From: Phymatolithon calcareum
Taxonomy: Eukaryota > Rhodophyta > Florideophyceae > Hapalidiales
DNA: 64,000 nucleotides
Direction: 5' to 3'
NCBI GenBank assembly: GCA_977006965.1
Contig: OZ345370.1
Coordinates: forward strand, 62,001 to 126,000
Shown: one piece after another, positions 11,080 to 22,009 of the stretch
Layout: every line of letters starts with the position of its first letter
Numbering within the stretch: position 1 is the first letter of the stretch
Notes under the pieces: generated by a model
What the model was told of the DNA's origin: nothing
What the model saw: the letters and a program-made list of their open reading frames with translations, nothing else
Databases searched by the model: none
Position numbers and translations under genes: made by a program

Positions 11080-11530
11080 GGGGGGGGGGGAATTGTAGGT
11101 TTTTATTTTAGAAGCCCTCAACGTCGGCACAAGCCGACACCAGAGCAGCTTCGCATTGCGCCGTAACCCTTCTAGTGAAGACTACAGCATATCGCCTCCA
11201 TCATCACACCATCATCTCCTCTTGCATCTCGCTTTCTATCATCATTAGTTTGTTCATCGCTTGTTTCACTTCCTCTTCTCTTGTATCATTCATCTTTGGT
11301 TGCGTTAGGTTGAGTTGGAGGGTTTCCAGCAGCATCGCTGCTTGTTCGTCGTAGTTGTCGATATATGCCGAGGGATTTTGCGGAGGGAAGTGGCCGAAAA
11401 ACCATTTGACTGCCCAAAGTCTGTGTTTTCTCGCCTTGATTTGGACCATGGGGTTTGGATTCTCGCTCACATGCACGGCGATTTTGCGTTTTTTGGCCTT
11501 CTCCGTCTCCCTCCATGCCCATTAGATTCG
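11080..11530 (-). mobile_element. LINE-E 3' fragment
   Basis: The minus strand encodes a LINE C-terminus: KARKHRLWAVKWFFGHFP, then a short acidic helix ending MQEEMMV and a stop at about 11206. A 3' UTR follows that ends TTCTAAAATAAAAACCTACA and a C-run. The same end occurs at 5148 (plus) and 41862 (minus). The upstream ORF is broken by a frameshift near 11460-11490. 5'-truncated. Confidence 0.75.
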
Positions 11531-11799
11531 GAGTTTCTCATCCTTGTGGGTGACCTTGCATGCAAGAGTGGGTCACTCCTGAAAATGAGAAATTGCACAA
11601 AATGCGTCGTCACGCCACGGTGCATTTGTCTCGTGTCCTCGATTTGTGACACGCAAAATGTGCAAATAGCGCGACATTTGGTCATAGAGCTTCCCTCTGT
11701 GAACCAAATGTGTTGTACGACACATTTCTATCATTTTCGCTACGGCGCGTTTCTCTCAGTCGGATTAGTGCAGTGATCTGCCTCATCATGATGCACTTC
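11531..11799. other. No recognisable gene
   Basis: There are short frames only and nothing that I can identify. Confidence 0.3.
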
Positions 11800-11836
11800 A
11801 TCTTTCTGATCACCCATGATGGGTGATCAGAAAGAT
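11800..11836. repeat. Near-perfect palindrome, 18-bp arms with 1-base centre
   Basis: The arm ATCTTTCTGATCACCCAT at 11800-11817 is followed by G at 11818 and its exact reverse complement at 11819-11836. Non-coding surroundings. Confidence 0.9.
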
Positions 11837-12851
11837 ACGCTGCAGCTTAGAAGAGTAGATCCTCGTCCATGCTATGTAAGTACGTAATAATATTCTAGCT
11901 GGATCTTGAGGAGCTTGAGAAGCGCACACTGATGCCGTTATTCCGAAGAGCAAGCAGAGGACCATCTCACATCCGCGTGTCCTCCCCCATGTTAACACCA
12001 AGCCCAAACATATTTCTGCGCTCATTGAGCGCGGTCTCCGGCGACCATGCGGTTCTGCGTCCAGACATCGAATAGCCCCATTGGTTGAATAGGGTGAGTA
12101 CTTGCTGTACAGAGTGGCATACTTTACAAGTATGTATCGAAACGTAACATGGTTAACACCTGTTAAGGTGATTAGCGAACGCTCTCAACCCGATCCGAAA
12201 AGCGTGCGAAAAGCAGGCATATGGGGATGCTGCAGAGCTCTTCGGGAGATTCTTCGGTCACGGAGCCGGCGGGCGTGCAGGAACATTCGGTACCGCATGG
12301 GTCCATTTGCGATCCTTCGCTGCAGATGCCGTTTATGCAGCAGAATGCATAATAGACGGATAATCAATCCCATTCTTACCGAACTTGTTTGCGGACCAGA
12401 TGGAGATAGACAGCCCTGCTTTTCAACGCCATGAGTAAAGGGGAAAGCCGAACTTACGAAAGAACACTCGAGAAGAGACATCTTGGTGTATTCGTTACAA
12501 TGACACAGTACTTATTTCGTCTAGCATCATAAAGCCTTCTCCATGCAACGAATCTATGGATCTACTTATAATTTCTTCACTTTCCCCTCTCCCTTCGAGT
12601 GAACGTTTAAATAGTTTCCTGGAGTACTTTAAAGCCCGCCTGATTACCCTTTGGAGTATTATACTGCTCCAAAACCCCTCGGTCTCCAGCGGTGTAATGT
12701 AGTACTTGTACTCTTCAGCACCAAAGTGAGGGCCCATGTCGGATGCTTTGGGCACTATAAGCACCCAAAATAGGACATCAAATCAATTAATATTTTGGTT
12801 CCGTAACGGAATTGTCTGACACAAAAATGCGACAATGTTTTCAGGGCTCCA
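11837..12851. other. No recognisable gene
   Basis: Several overlapping frames of up to about 110 codons exist on both strands but none shows a domain, and they contradict each other in composition. I report nothing here. Confidence 0.4.
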
Positions 12852-13158
12852 CAATTTGGCGTGCTTCCTTTGTGGAGCAAATCCATTATGGCGAAATACT
12901 TTGGGACTGGTGCTGTGGTTGAGCTTATCATGTTGCAACGTATACAAGTACTGCGTCTATGAAGATGGACCAAGAAACGGAATATGAATGCAAAAGACTT
13001 ACTCGGGCTGTCACAGGGAGTGAAATTCGAATTAAGGAGATATTAGAAGGAGAGTAGAGAGATGAGTATCGAAAACAGCGAGAAGCTGCCCTGTTACCCA
13101 AATTGAGGCGTTGGGAGCTTTTAAAATAAATCAACATATATCCCCCAATTTGGCGTGC
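12852..13158 (+). mobile_element. LINE-A, 281-bp 3' fragment with 13-bp TSD
   Basis: The insert is 12865-13145, bracketed by CAATTTGGCGTGC at 12852-12864 and again, exactly, at 13146-13158. It carries the end of the LINE-A ORF (the MKMDQETEYECK region) and the 3' UTR ending TAAAATAAATCAACATATAT and a C-run, with no poly(A). Confidence 0.9.
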
Positions 13159-14071
13159 GCGTGACAGCGGAATACATTTGCACAATTTGCGTACTGTTTT
13201 GCGCCTCGGCAATTTATCATTTTCAGGAGTGACCCAGTCGCAGCGCAAAACCATGAATAGGTACTTTCATCTAGACGTTGGCTCAGGAGCATCTCATGTG
13301 CGAACAGTGTGTCCACCAATAAGCAAGCTCCCGCCTCACCACCGTTCTCCTTCTCTTTCTTACCTTGACCTCCTCAAACACGGACTGTGCGTGATCGAGC
13401 CTCGAGTTCATATCTCATCAGTGTTGCCTTTTTCCTATTTCCTTAACACCGCAAGATTTACCGGCTCGTGATGTATGCACTACCTCTATCTCACTATGGG
13501 CCTTCCTGTTTTAGTAAGAATTCTGGCCTCCCCATGTGGGTGTTCGCTTGTCCACCCGTGGCATGTTCCTTGTAGCGTAAGAGTGACGTCTGTGCTTTGC
13601 ACTTAGGCGGCTTCCGCTGACCTCCAAGATAGGAAGCCACCGATTGACAACCATTAAAGCAACCACTTGCGTCCTATCTGAACCAAGCATTTCCGGTCAG
13701 CCGCATGGCGGTCGATGGGACGACCGGTTCCACAGGTGGCGTCCTCCATAACCAACCGGTGCCATCTTCAACACATTCAGCAGCACCAATCCTTTTGTAC
13801 TGTTTCCCCGTTTTGTGAAATTGTTCATGCAGCATGAATCTGAATAGAATATTGGGCTCTATGCAATTTTCAGTTTCTTAGATTTTCGTTCCTCCCCCTC
13901 CAGCAAAGCGGCTTCGTCCAGCACGGAGTCTTCGTCGAAACCTTGAGAGCGCATCTCTGTGGAGAGTATGGCGTGAAGTTTTCACAGTCCGACTGCAGGC
14001 GCCTGCATGCATGCAAATAGTGGCGGGAAAAGGGGTGCGAAATGTAGTTACTGGGAACTTATTAGAGAAGA
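13159..14071. other. No recognisable gene
   Basis: Frames are short and without recognisable domains. No repeat that I can match elsewhere in the window. Confidence 0.4.
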
Positions 14072-14345
14072 AGAAGAAAGGTAGATTTTTATTTAAAGTT
14101 ACCAACGCATCTGCTGACGCTCGGGGCAACTTTCCTAAGGCCAAGGGGTTTTGGCTAGATTCTGTCCTGAAGGGGTTTTCTTTTCTTGTTGGTGTAACAC
14201 GACTCAGTGGACTACAAAAACCCACCTCTGGTCTCCTTCGGGACCTCGAGGGGGAAAGTTACTCCCCTGTCCTTTGACACGCTGTAATTTCAAGTTGCGG
14301 ATAGTCGGTCGGCCTGATTTGCGTGAATGCTGAGACACAAGACGA
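14072..14345 (-). mobile_element. Repeat X copy
   Basis: Matches repeat X at 35855-36641 and 52853-52932. The orientation is inferred as minus, because the shortest copy keeps only the end that reads TAAATAAAAATCTACCTTTC plus TTC repeats, as expected for a 3' end. Internal landmarks are GCATCTGCTGACGCT and CCACCTCTGGTCTCCTTC. The 5' boundary near 14345 is approximate, and the TSD is not found. Confidence 0.6.
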
Positions 14346-14438
14346 CTAAGCTTAACCGATAGGGGATATTTGATGATTTTATTTTGAGAGCTCCCAAAGC
14401 CTCACCTTGGAGTAACGGGGCAGCTCTTCCGGTAATCT

Positions 14439-15747
14439 CTAAGCTAAAGTCCTCTGGCTACTCAAAACGTTCTTGATTCGTAATTCTCTCCCAACAAGAG
14501 CTCCTGTGAGTCTCTTGCACTCAAACTCAATTTCTGTACTCATCTTCGACGACGCTAGAGTACGTTGTAAGGCGACTAGTTCGATCACCGCGGTAATCCC
14601 ACAGTAAGCACCCAACACTGATTTCCTCCAAAGGGGTGCTCGATTGAATGTCAAGCTTAGGCACCTTAAACGTGTTGTTCTTTCTCCTATGTAAAGGATC
14701 CCTGGTAGCTTGCCTTCAATAGGAATCTTCATTGATCTGCCTTCTTCTTCCTTTTCCCATACCTTAATTGTTTCCTCTCTCCTCCTCTTCTTCGTGACAG
14801 ATCCCTCTTGGGCTTTCTGAAGGGCTTGTCGCAAGTCTTCATACATCTTGAGATATTCAATATCCTTCATTGCTTCCTTTACGTCCTCATCTCTTCCAAA
14901 GTACTCTTCTGTCTCTTCAAGGCGCTTTTTGTGTCTTATCAGGCTTAATGCAAATCTTTCTGCTTGATGACGTATCCTCATCTTTGGTGGTCCCAGTCGG
15001 CACAGAACTCGCATTCGGTCCCGGCGGTGTTCGGCATACTTTCCGAAAACATTCTTGTAGAACAAGCCCTCTTCCGAATCGATTGCAGAGTGCAATCGAT
15101 TTGTCATTGGAGTAACTTGTAACGCATACTCCCATTTCGGAATAATTAGCGACTTAAAGATCCTGATGTATGTCTCCGGTTTGAATCCTCGAACATTCAC
15201 TCCAAGCTCCCGAAGCTTATGTATGCATCCTGCAGCATTTCGAACTCTTGCTGTGGCCGTGTCATCCGAAACACCCTTGTTATTTATGCTTACCCCAAGA
15301 TACGAGAGTCTCCAGGCTTGATATAGTTCTCGTCCCGCCAAGTAAAAAGTGTGCTTCTGAAGCCCTTTGTACTTAAGAACTTCGCTTTTTCCTGGTTTTG
15401 TGTTCCATTTCATGCCATTTTCGCTTGCCCAACTGGTCGCTATACCAAGAAGTTTCTGCATTCCTCGTCCTGTCTTCGCTTGAAGTTGAACATCATCTGC
15501 GAACAATTGCACTGGGCTCTCTGCGACGTTTCTGTCTGTCTTGGAGACGAATTCTGGGAATGTGTCCATGAATATATTGTATAGGCATGGGCTAAGCGGG
15601 GAACCTTGAGGTACTCCTCGGTCGATGATAAACCACGTTTCTGTCTCGTCTCCAACTGATGTGATCCACGATGATTAAACAGGTACGTAACTATCCATGT
15701 TATCTCTTCAGGAAGTTTCTCTGTCAGCCTCTTCATGAAGATATCCC
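14439..15747 (-). pseudogene. LINE-A reverse transcriptase, C-terminal half
   Basis: On the minus strand the frame contains GVPQGSPLSP (near 15610), the active site FADD (near 15505) and a thumb/C-terminal region with the LINE-A hallmarks KWEYA and FGKYAEHRR. It ends with ELRIKNVLSSQRTLA and a stop at 14439. A one-base loss near 15675 (within YLFNHR, where the intact copy reads YLLKPSW) breaks the frame upstream of the GVPQGSP block. The N-terminal part of the RT resumes beyond element Y at 16553-16801. Not functional. Confidence 0.8.
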
Positions 15748-16553
15748 GACAACCAATGTGAAGTCGCCTTTGGAAGGGTTTGACCGGACCGAACGGACCA
15801 CAAACGAAAAAAGTCAAGTTTCCGGCGCGGGCGCGGGCGCCCGCGCCGGCGCAAGTGGCCGCAGCGATAAAGCTGCAGAAAGCGCTCCTTCCGACGGTAA
15901 TCCCGCCGGAAATGTCGGACGCGATCGGGAACGCGCCCGCCAGAGACTCGGCGAATCGAGAACTTGCCACACTTGAAATGCCAGACCCAAGCCCGCCGTT
16001 GCAAGATATCGAGAAAATCTTGCGAATTTAAGCGGATTTGATACAGGCCGGCTATCATACCGGTCCGGCCCGTTCACCTGTGCGTCACAGATAGGAACCA
16101 AGAGCTCAGTCAAGAATTTTTCCCCGCTATAGTGCAGGGTTTTTTTTGAACTGGCAAGAGCTCTGATCCGGCCTCCCCATGGGAGAAGACTATCACCTTC
16201 TGGTAGTATGGTAGTACATGGATTCCGCCCTGAGTGGTGTGCCGCAACGCTCAAGGAAGCTGGGAGAGAAGACAGAAGAAGATGAAAGAAGGCAGCGAGA
16301 TGACTAGCTACCGTGAGCGTCCTAAATGGTTTCCAACCCGGGGCATCCCTTTGAAGGACGGCGACTGAAGATTGGCTATGTAGCGATATAGATGTTAAGC
16401 TTCCCCAAGGTCTGCACATTGTGCAGCTTGGGCAGCTGTTGTGACATCAAGTACCACTCGTATCTGTTAAGTCTACTGGAGCCGTAAGGATGTGGAGTTG
16501 TTTTCCAGCTCTGATAAATCCCGCAATAAAAGAAAGAAAGAAGAAGATATCCC
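15737..16553 (+). mobile_element. Element Y, 795-bp non-autonomous retroelement with 11-bp TSD
   Basis: The insert is 15748-16542 inside LINE-A, flanked by GAAGATATCCC at 15737-15747 and 16543-16553. The LINE-A reading resumes exactly after the second TSD, compared with the copy at about 23310-23330, which defines both ends. The 3' end reads GATAAATCCCGCAATAAAAG then (AAAG)n. The 5' third is GC-rich, with alternating GGCGCG/CCCGCG at 15828-15855, and has an open frame to 16031 that lacks an ATG near its start. It encodes no reverse transcriptase. Related copies are at 19102-19597, 32286-32436 and the tail at about 48440-48500. Confidence 0.85.
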
Positions 16554-16801
16554 TTGGCACACTATCGTATGCCGCGGATAGGTCGAGAACTGCCATGAAC
16601 GGATGACCCTTTTCCTTGTACTTTTTGCGCGGAGTATAGTGAGATATGTGCTTCTGTATTTCCGAAAGCCCAGCTGAACCTTATTGAAGCGATAGTTCTC
16701 GCGTATGTATGCATCTAGAGCTGGGTCGATGATTTTCCCGGCTTGACTTAAAAGAGATATAGGCCTGTAGTTTGCTGCGACATGAGCTGGGCCTTTCTTG
16801 T
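16553..16801 (-). pseudogene. LINE-A reverse transcriptase, N-terminal piece
   Basis: Minus-strand homology to the fingers region of the 21924-30719 copy: ANYRPISLLSQ, ALDAYIRE and RFNK motifs can be read in succession with frame breaks. It is separated from the rest of the ORF by element Y. Confidence 0.7.
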
Positions 16802-16812
16802 CTTAACCGATA

Positions 16813-16935
16813 TTTGCGCATATGGAAGGCATACGGATAGATATAGCAGTACATCAGTGCTATGCTTCGGTTCGTCAAACCCGTCTCCCACGCCCAGATA
16901 GCGTGGCATATGTTGTAGTGAGACTGTGCTCATAT
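16813..16935 (-). pseudogene. Orphan family Z fragment
   Basis: The minus strand reads VGDGFDEPKHSTDVLLY, which matches GGDGFDEKKHTTDVQLH at about 41500-41560 on the plus strand. The family is unknown. LINE-A inserted at its edge. Confidence 0.4.
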
Positions 16936-17189
16936 CCGTTCCGGGCGAGGTGCTCAGAGGATGATGGCCGTAATCTATTTCGTTGTTTTGATCTATTAGG
17001 CATGCCTCAAATGCACTAAAATGCTCTGCACAGCCACCGCAAGGGTGTACAAATCATTCTCGAGTAGAACATATGCTGACAATGCGTTTCCCAGCGCAAA
17101 GGATGAGGCTAGGGCCAATTGTTTGGGCAATGCTTTTGAACTCGGAAGCGATCAAGACAGATAGAACTATACTGCCCGTGATAGATCTC
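16936..17189. other. No recognisable gene
   Basis: Nothing that I can identify. Confidence 0.3.
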
Positions 17190-17430
17190 AGACGCAGATT
17201 CAGTTGATGAAATATACCTTTCATAAACTAACGTAGAGTTCTGTGTCAAAGATGATCGTCCAACGCTGTCAACAATCACCTGTCTGACGAATCGAATACA
17301 GTGAGCGGTAAGTTGAAGGCTGTTTCCGGTTTAGAAAAGCGCTTCTCAGTGAAGGTTCGGGGTCGTGACTTGATCTGTGTTCCACAAACAGCTACTATTG
17401 ACACTTGGGTCTTCAGCACAGACGAATCAC
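17190..17430 (+). pseudogene. Orphan family W fragment
   Basis: The plus strand resembles 38240-38440 at DNA level (GACGCAGATTCAGTTGATGA versus GACGCAAATTCGGTTGATGA, then AAGATGATCGTCCAACGC versus AAGATGGTCGTCCAACGC). At protein level, RFSVKVRGRDLICV..DTWV corresponds to RVPVRVEGSDLMWF..DTWV. A third, weaker piece lies at about 37790-37880. The function is unknown. Confidence 0.45.
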
Positions 17431-17483
17431 GGTCCTACATGTATGTTTCCCTTCTTCTGACTTTTTTTCCTTTCAAGTTTATG

Positions 17484-18625
17484 TAAAAGCCCCACAGACT
17501 TCCGAAGATATGGGCAAGGCTTCCTCTGATGCTACCTACCTTTGTGTAGCTCACGAAACGTCCACCAGTATGGCGGACGGGAAAACTCAGGACTCAAAGT
17601 AGTCCTATCTCAGTCCTCTACGGGATTGTTGGTGCTTGGACTCGACCACTTTTTGCCTTACATTCTGCGGATTAATACAGGCCTTCTTCGGTCTCCATGC
17701 GTTCTATGAGTGTCTTGCTAAATAGTAAGAGCTCATCTAGCGCCTTTTCTGTTTCCAGTCGTTTTTATCCTTCGAGTTCGTACCCTGCTAGCGTGCGTTC
17801 AAGGGTATCCATATGCTCTCTGGCTCTGGTGCCGAATTCATCAGTCATGCTTTTTGTTGACACCTGGAATCTGCCACAGGCATACTGCAGCGCGAGTTGT
17901 CTGTGCTTCACATTGGGGAACTTGAGGATTGCTGGCAATTCTCTTGTCTTGTCGTATGGTATCTTTCTTTTCCGCTCTGATTCTAGGCGGTCTCCTTCCA
18001 TTTCCTGAAAATTCGATCGAAGTGTTTGCGAAGATTGGTTTGTTTGGATATGCTTTACAGCTTCACCGAATGGCTCTCTGGTCTCCATCGCGGCGATATC
18101 TTTCCTCGTGTACTGCCATTCATGGGCACTTCATTTGAATACATACGTTCCTTCTCCTTGTTCCTTCTCAGCATTTTGAAGGCCAAGATTTCTCGTCGAT
18201 ATGGGGCCGTCTGGATCCGGCACAGGAGACGGAGCCTATCTGTCCTTCCTCGGGCCAGCGGCCCGAAAACTTGATTGAAGAATGTTGTTTCTACTTCCTT
18301 GACGGCATTTTGTACGTCTCCTGTCCAGGGCGTTAAGTGCACTGGGTACTCCCAGCGTGGCTGTACTAGTGCCTTGTATATCTGAATACATTTCTGTATA
18401 CTCAGCCCTTTCTTGAACACTCCCAGTGTACGCAATTCGTACACGGCCGTCCTTTCTTTCTTTAGTCGTTGCATCATTAACGTATCTGTTACTCCTCCGG
18501 GGTCTAGGGATACTCCAAGGTACGTGTCCTCCGGAACTTGTGCTAGTACCTTGTTCGCTAGCTTGAATGTCTTGCCCAATGTTTCCTCTGATTCGAGGAC
18601 TTCCTTCTTGACTGTTCCAAATGGC
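17484..18625 (-). mobile_element. LINE-B, 5'-truncated copy
   Basis: The minus strand encodes the end of a LINE reverse transcriptase: VPEDTYLGVSLDPGGVTDT, KALVQPRWEYPVHL and, after a frameshift near 18070, RKIPYDKTRELPAILKF with the LALQYACGRF block. The 3' end reads CTGTGGGGCTTTTACATAAA. The plus-strand copy at 61496-62545 is colinear with it. The 5' end is near 18625. I could not find a clear TSD. Confidence 0.75.
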
Positions 18626-18944
18626 AGAAGAAGAAGGAGATTGCTAAATTAGCAGAATCGTCTTTTATGACGCCATGGAATAGACCAAGACAAAATAGAA
18701 CGGCGACGCTGAGATTCCTACGAACAGGACAAGTGGACTCTAAGCTTTTCCCTCCACCTTCTCTGGCGGAGGGTTTTTGCAGCTAGGGCTACGACGATAG
18801 CAACGAGCTTTTGCGGGCTTTAACGGAGCTACCAAGGTAGTAGCATCTGAAACGCATCTCCCTTACAGTCTTATGAGTGTTTCTGAGGGCGTTTAATTAA
18901 ATTCAAAATTCAAAAAAAGAAGAAGTATCTCCCTGCTATCACCC
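18626..18944. other. No recognisable gene
   Basis: A short spacer with nothing recognisable. A promoter for the former kelch gene would have been here. Confidence 0.3.
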
Positions 18945-18947
18945 ACA

Positions 18948-20045
18948 TGGCGAAAGCAGTCAAGGGCGACCTGATTTGCGTCGTCGGTGGCTACATCGGC
19001 AAGCATCTCGGCAAATCCGTCAATGACGCACTCTGTTACCGCCTCAACTCGGATACGTGGGAATTCCAAGAATTCCAGGTCCTCGCGCAGGTGCTGGCCT
19101 CTTTTTCATTTTGTTTTTATTGCAGGTTTCGGACTTGTCCTAGAACAATTCCCCATCCTTACGGCTAAAGTAGAATTTAACAGATACGAGTGGTATTTGA
19201 TGTTACAACAGCTCAAAGCCGCACAAAGCTGCAGAGTTTCGGGGAGCTTAACATCTAAACCTCTACGCTGCCAATCCTCAGCCGCCGTCCTTCAAAGGGA
19301 TGACCCGGGTTGGAAACCATTTTGGATGCTCACGGTAGCTGGTCATCTCGTTACCTTCTTTCATATCCCTCTGTTCTCTCTTCCAGCTTCCTTGGGCATT
19401 GCGGCACACCGCTCAGGGCGGAATTCATGTACTACCAAACTATCAGAAGGTGATTGTCTTCTCCCATGGGGAGGCCGGGGCACAGCTCTTGCCATTTCAA
19501 AAAACCCTGCATTGGAGGGGGGAAAATTCCTGACTCTGCTCTTGTCTCCTTCCCGCACAGGTGCACGCGTGGCCGGACCGGTTATCATAGCCGGCCTAGG
19601 TACTGGCCTCGTAATGAGCTTCAAGGATGGGAAGAAGCAGAAGATCGATGCCGGAGGCGTGAATCGAAAGTTCGACAAGCTTAGCTGCCACTCGGAATAT
19701 GGCGGCACTTGGACATTAGACCTCAACGACAAGAAGAAGGGATGGCAGAACGTCGCCTCGAAAATGCCAAATTCGCGTATTCACAAGGGTGCCGTCGAGT
19801 CCTGCGATTGATTATTCTGGTTTGGCAGACAGCACAAGGAGAAGAAGGCATCTGGTGACCATAAAAATGCCAGTGAGTATGTACCGCATCGGAAGAAGTG
19901 GAAGGCATTGATACAGCGTCCAATTGCAATCGGACATATTTCGGCAACGGTCATGCCGTTTAAATGAGGTTTCTTGTCTCTGGCGGTGTCAAGATTGTTG
20001 GCAGGCGATTGAATGATGTGCTTTTGTGGTCCTTGAAGGATAAAA
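18948..20045 (+). pseudogene. Kelch-repeat protein pseudogene, split by element Y
   Basis: The plus strand reads MAKAVKGDLICVVGGYIGKH and RLNSDTWEF (18948-19080), a kelch blade with its double Gly and the spaced Tyr/Trp. After the element Y insertion (19102-19597) the reading resumes with GGTWTLDLNDKKKGWQNVAS and SRIHKGAVES (about 19699-19810). After a stop it continues with ASEYVPHRKKWKALIQRPIA..GHISATVMP (about 19875-19955) and a last LVSGG piece near 19970. Kelch proteins form beta-propellers that usually bind proteins or, in galactose oxidase relatives, sugars. The insertion and at least two stops mean that it is dead. Confidence 0.7.
19089..19610 (-). mobile_element. Element Y copy, 496 bp, 13-bp TSD with one mismatch
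   Basis: The insert is 19102-19597. AGGTGCTGGCCTC (19089-19101) and AGGTACTGGCCTC (19598-19610) flank it. Read on the minus strand it ends AACCTGCAATAAAAACAAAA. Homology to 15748-16542 covers the 3' two thirds: TATGATAGCCGGCC is at the 5' boundary here but internal in the longer copy, so this copy is 5'-truncated. Confidence 0.85.
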
Positions 20046-20092
20046 ATTAGTATAAGATGTTAAATACATAGCCCTGTTACTCCTAGGTTCGG

Positions 20093-20487
20093 CGTTCGGA
20101 GTTTAATCCCGATCGGCGTACCGAACAACCTACCAGGAGTGCGATATATAAGGGACAAAACTGCGAGGTTGAGATGCCTGAGAGTCATTTTCAACAGAGT
20201 TCCTTTGTGGAGAAAATCCATTCTGGCGAGATACTTTGGGGCTGGTGCTGTGGTGGAGCTTATCATGTTGCAGCGTATACTGCGGTCTATGAAGATGGAC
20301 CAAGAAACGTAATACGAATGCAAAAGACTTACTCGGGCCCTCACAGGGAGAGAAATTCGAATTAAGGAGATATTAGAAGGAGGGTAGAGAGCTGAGTATC
20401 GAAAACAGCGAGAAGCAGCCCTGTTACTCAATTTGAGGCTTTGGGAGCTTTTAAAATAAATCAACATATATCCCTCGTTCGGAGTTT
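20093..20487 (+). mobile_element. LINE-A, 371-bp 3' fragment with 12-bp TSD
   Basis: The insert is 20105-20475, flanked exactly by CGTTCGGAGTTT at 20093-20104 and 20476-20487. It carries the LINE-A C-terminal coding region (PLWRKSILARYFGAGAVVEL) and the 3' UTR ending AAATAAATCAACATATATCC. A full-length parent is not in the window. Confidence 0.9.
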
Positions 20488-21911
20488 TTAAACAAATTCT
20501 TACAAATTCCCATCTTCTGCCTGTGGTCATTTCTTGATACTTAGACAAACTCAAGTGCTTTTTCAAGAGAAGAACCAGCGTTGAAGAGAGAACGTGGAGC
20601 GGAAATGCTTTCCTTGCGTCTGTTAAGCAGGGATCGTCCCAATTCAATTTTATTGCAATTAATTGCAATTACTTGCAAATTTCTATTTATTGTACGGAGT
20701 TTTAGCTATTGCAATCCTAGTGGGAGCATAGTTTCCAATTGCAATGCAAATTGGAGCTTTGCCGTTCACTTTTAGCTGACAATCTCCCTCAGATTGCACT
20801 TTTTGTAACATAGATTCGTCTGACACACTTGAGTTAGTCTGTTTTACAGCACCGACACGAACCAAGTTGCACCTGTGTGCATTCTCCCGAAGTCACTCGA
20901 AACACCGAGGTTGTAGCAAAGTACCGTTCACATGTGGTTCACTTTGTATCAGTCCGATAACTAGCCGTTCACGGTATGTTCGCTTGCTGTTCATCAAGTG
21001 AACCCTGACTAACAATGACCGACACTAGTATATCTTTTTCAATGAGAGTGCATTACTGCGGGCTCAATCTCTGTAGTTAGACTACTTAAGCGAGATAGCC
21101 TTCTCCAGCAGGGGAAAATAAGCTACAACTTCAGCATGAAGCAACCACCAACTAAAGAGAACAACCCTTTCAAACAAAACACCACTTGCTGGTTACTGTG
21201 ACTCCTCGCGGGTCAGCACGATCAAAGCGCTAGCGGTCAGGGAAAAACGATTTCCAGCCGAGGGGCTGGAAAGGAAAATATTGGCGATGTCGCAAAGGGA
21301 GCTGTGCTGCTCTCTCTAGTGCGATGCCTTTTTTGTTCTACCTGCAAGCCGCGCTTCTCCTATGCACGTCTACTCTGTGGGGCGTGCTGTCAGCTTGCTC
21401 AGGGAGCGAGGCAACCCATCGGCACGATGACTCGTCCCTCGGACGAGAGATCATCTAGCAGCTTCGATGAGCACATGTCATAAAGTACTCTAACATTTGC
21501 GCGGCACTGTAACCGTCGCAGGGTAGTGAGAAACTATGGTATACGTGAAGGGTGCTCGCACGACCACGGGTTGGAGCCCCTCACCTTTCGGAACGTGTAG
21601 ATCGAAAACTCTAATACCTGCGTACAGTACTATTAATCGCCACTCGGTGATCAATGCATTACAGACAATGAAGGCTAAGGCTTAGCGCGTTACATTACAG
21701 CGGTCCAGTTTGGGTGGCTCGAAATACACATATCACTTTCTGATTTTCTGGTAGCCTCACAAGCGTCGCGTGCGAGTGAGAGCTCTGTAGGTAGTGGCAG
21801 CCGAATGAGCCCTATTCTATTTTCTCAAAATTAATATGGAAAATGGGAACGAACAGGACGTCTAGTCCGCAGTAACGAAAGTACTTTGGGACCTTCTTCA
21901 GGAGCGACTCC
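20488..21911. other. No recognisable gene
   Basis: AT-rich at 20640-20760, with several TTGCAAT words and a small inverted repeat around CAATTGCAATGCAAATTG. A 9-bp-arm hairpin TTTCCAGCC/GGCTGGAAA lies at about 21250-21272. I see no gene. Confidence 0.4.
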
Positions 21912-22009
21912 AAGGAGATGAGGGGGGTTATATGTTGATTTATTTTAGAAGCTCCCAAAACCTCAATTTGATTAACAGGGCAGCTTCTCGCTATCTTCCA
22001 CATTCATCT

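Larger units (their letters stand above)
14351..16812 (-). mobile_element. LINE-A, 5'-truncated, interrupted by element Y, 11-bp TSD
   Basis: LINE-A sequence fills 14362-16801, flanked by CTTAACCGATA at 14351-14361 and 16802-16812. Subtracting element Y (15748-16542 and one copy of its TSD) leaves about 1634 bp of LINE-A. Only the reverse transcriptase and C-terminus remain. Confidence 0.85.
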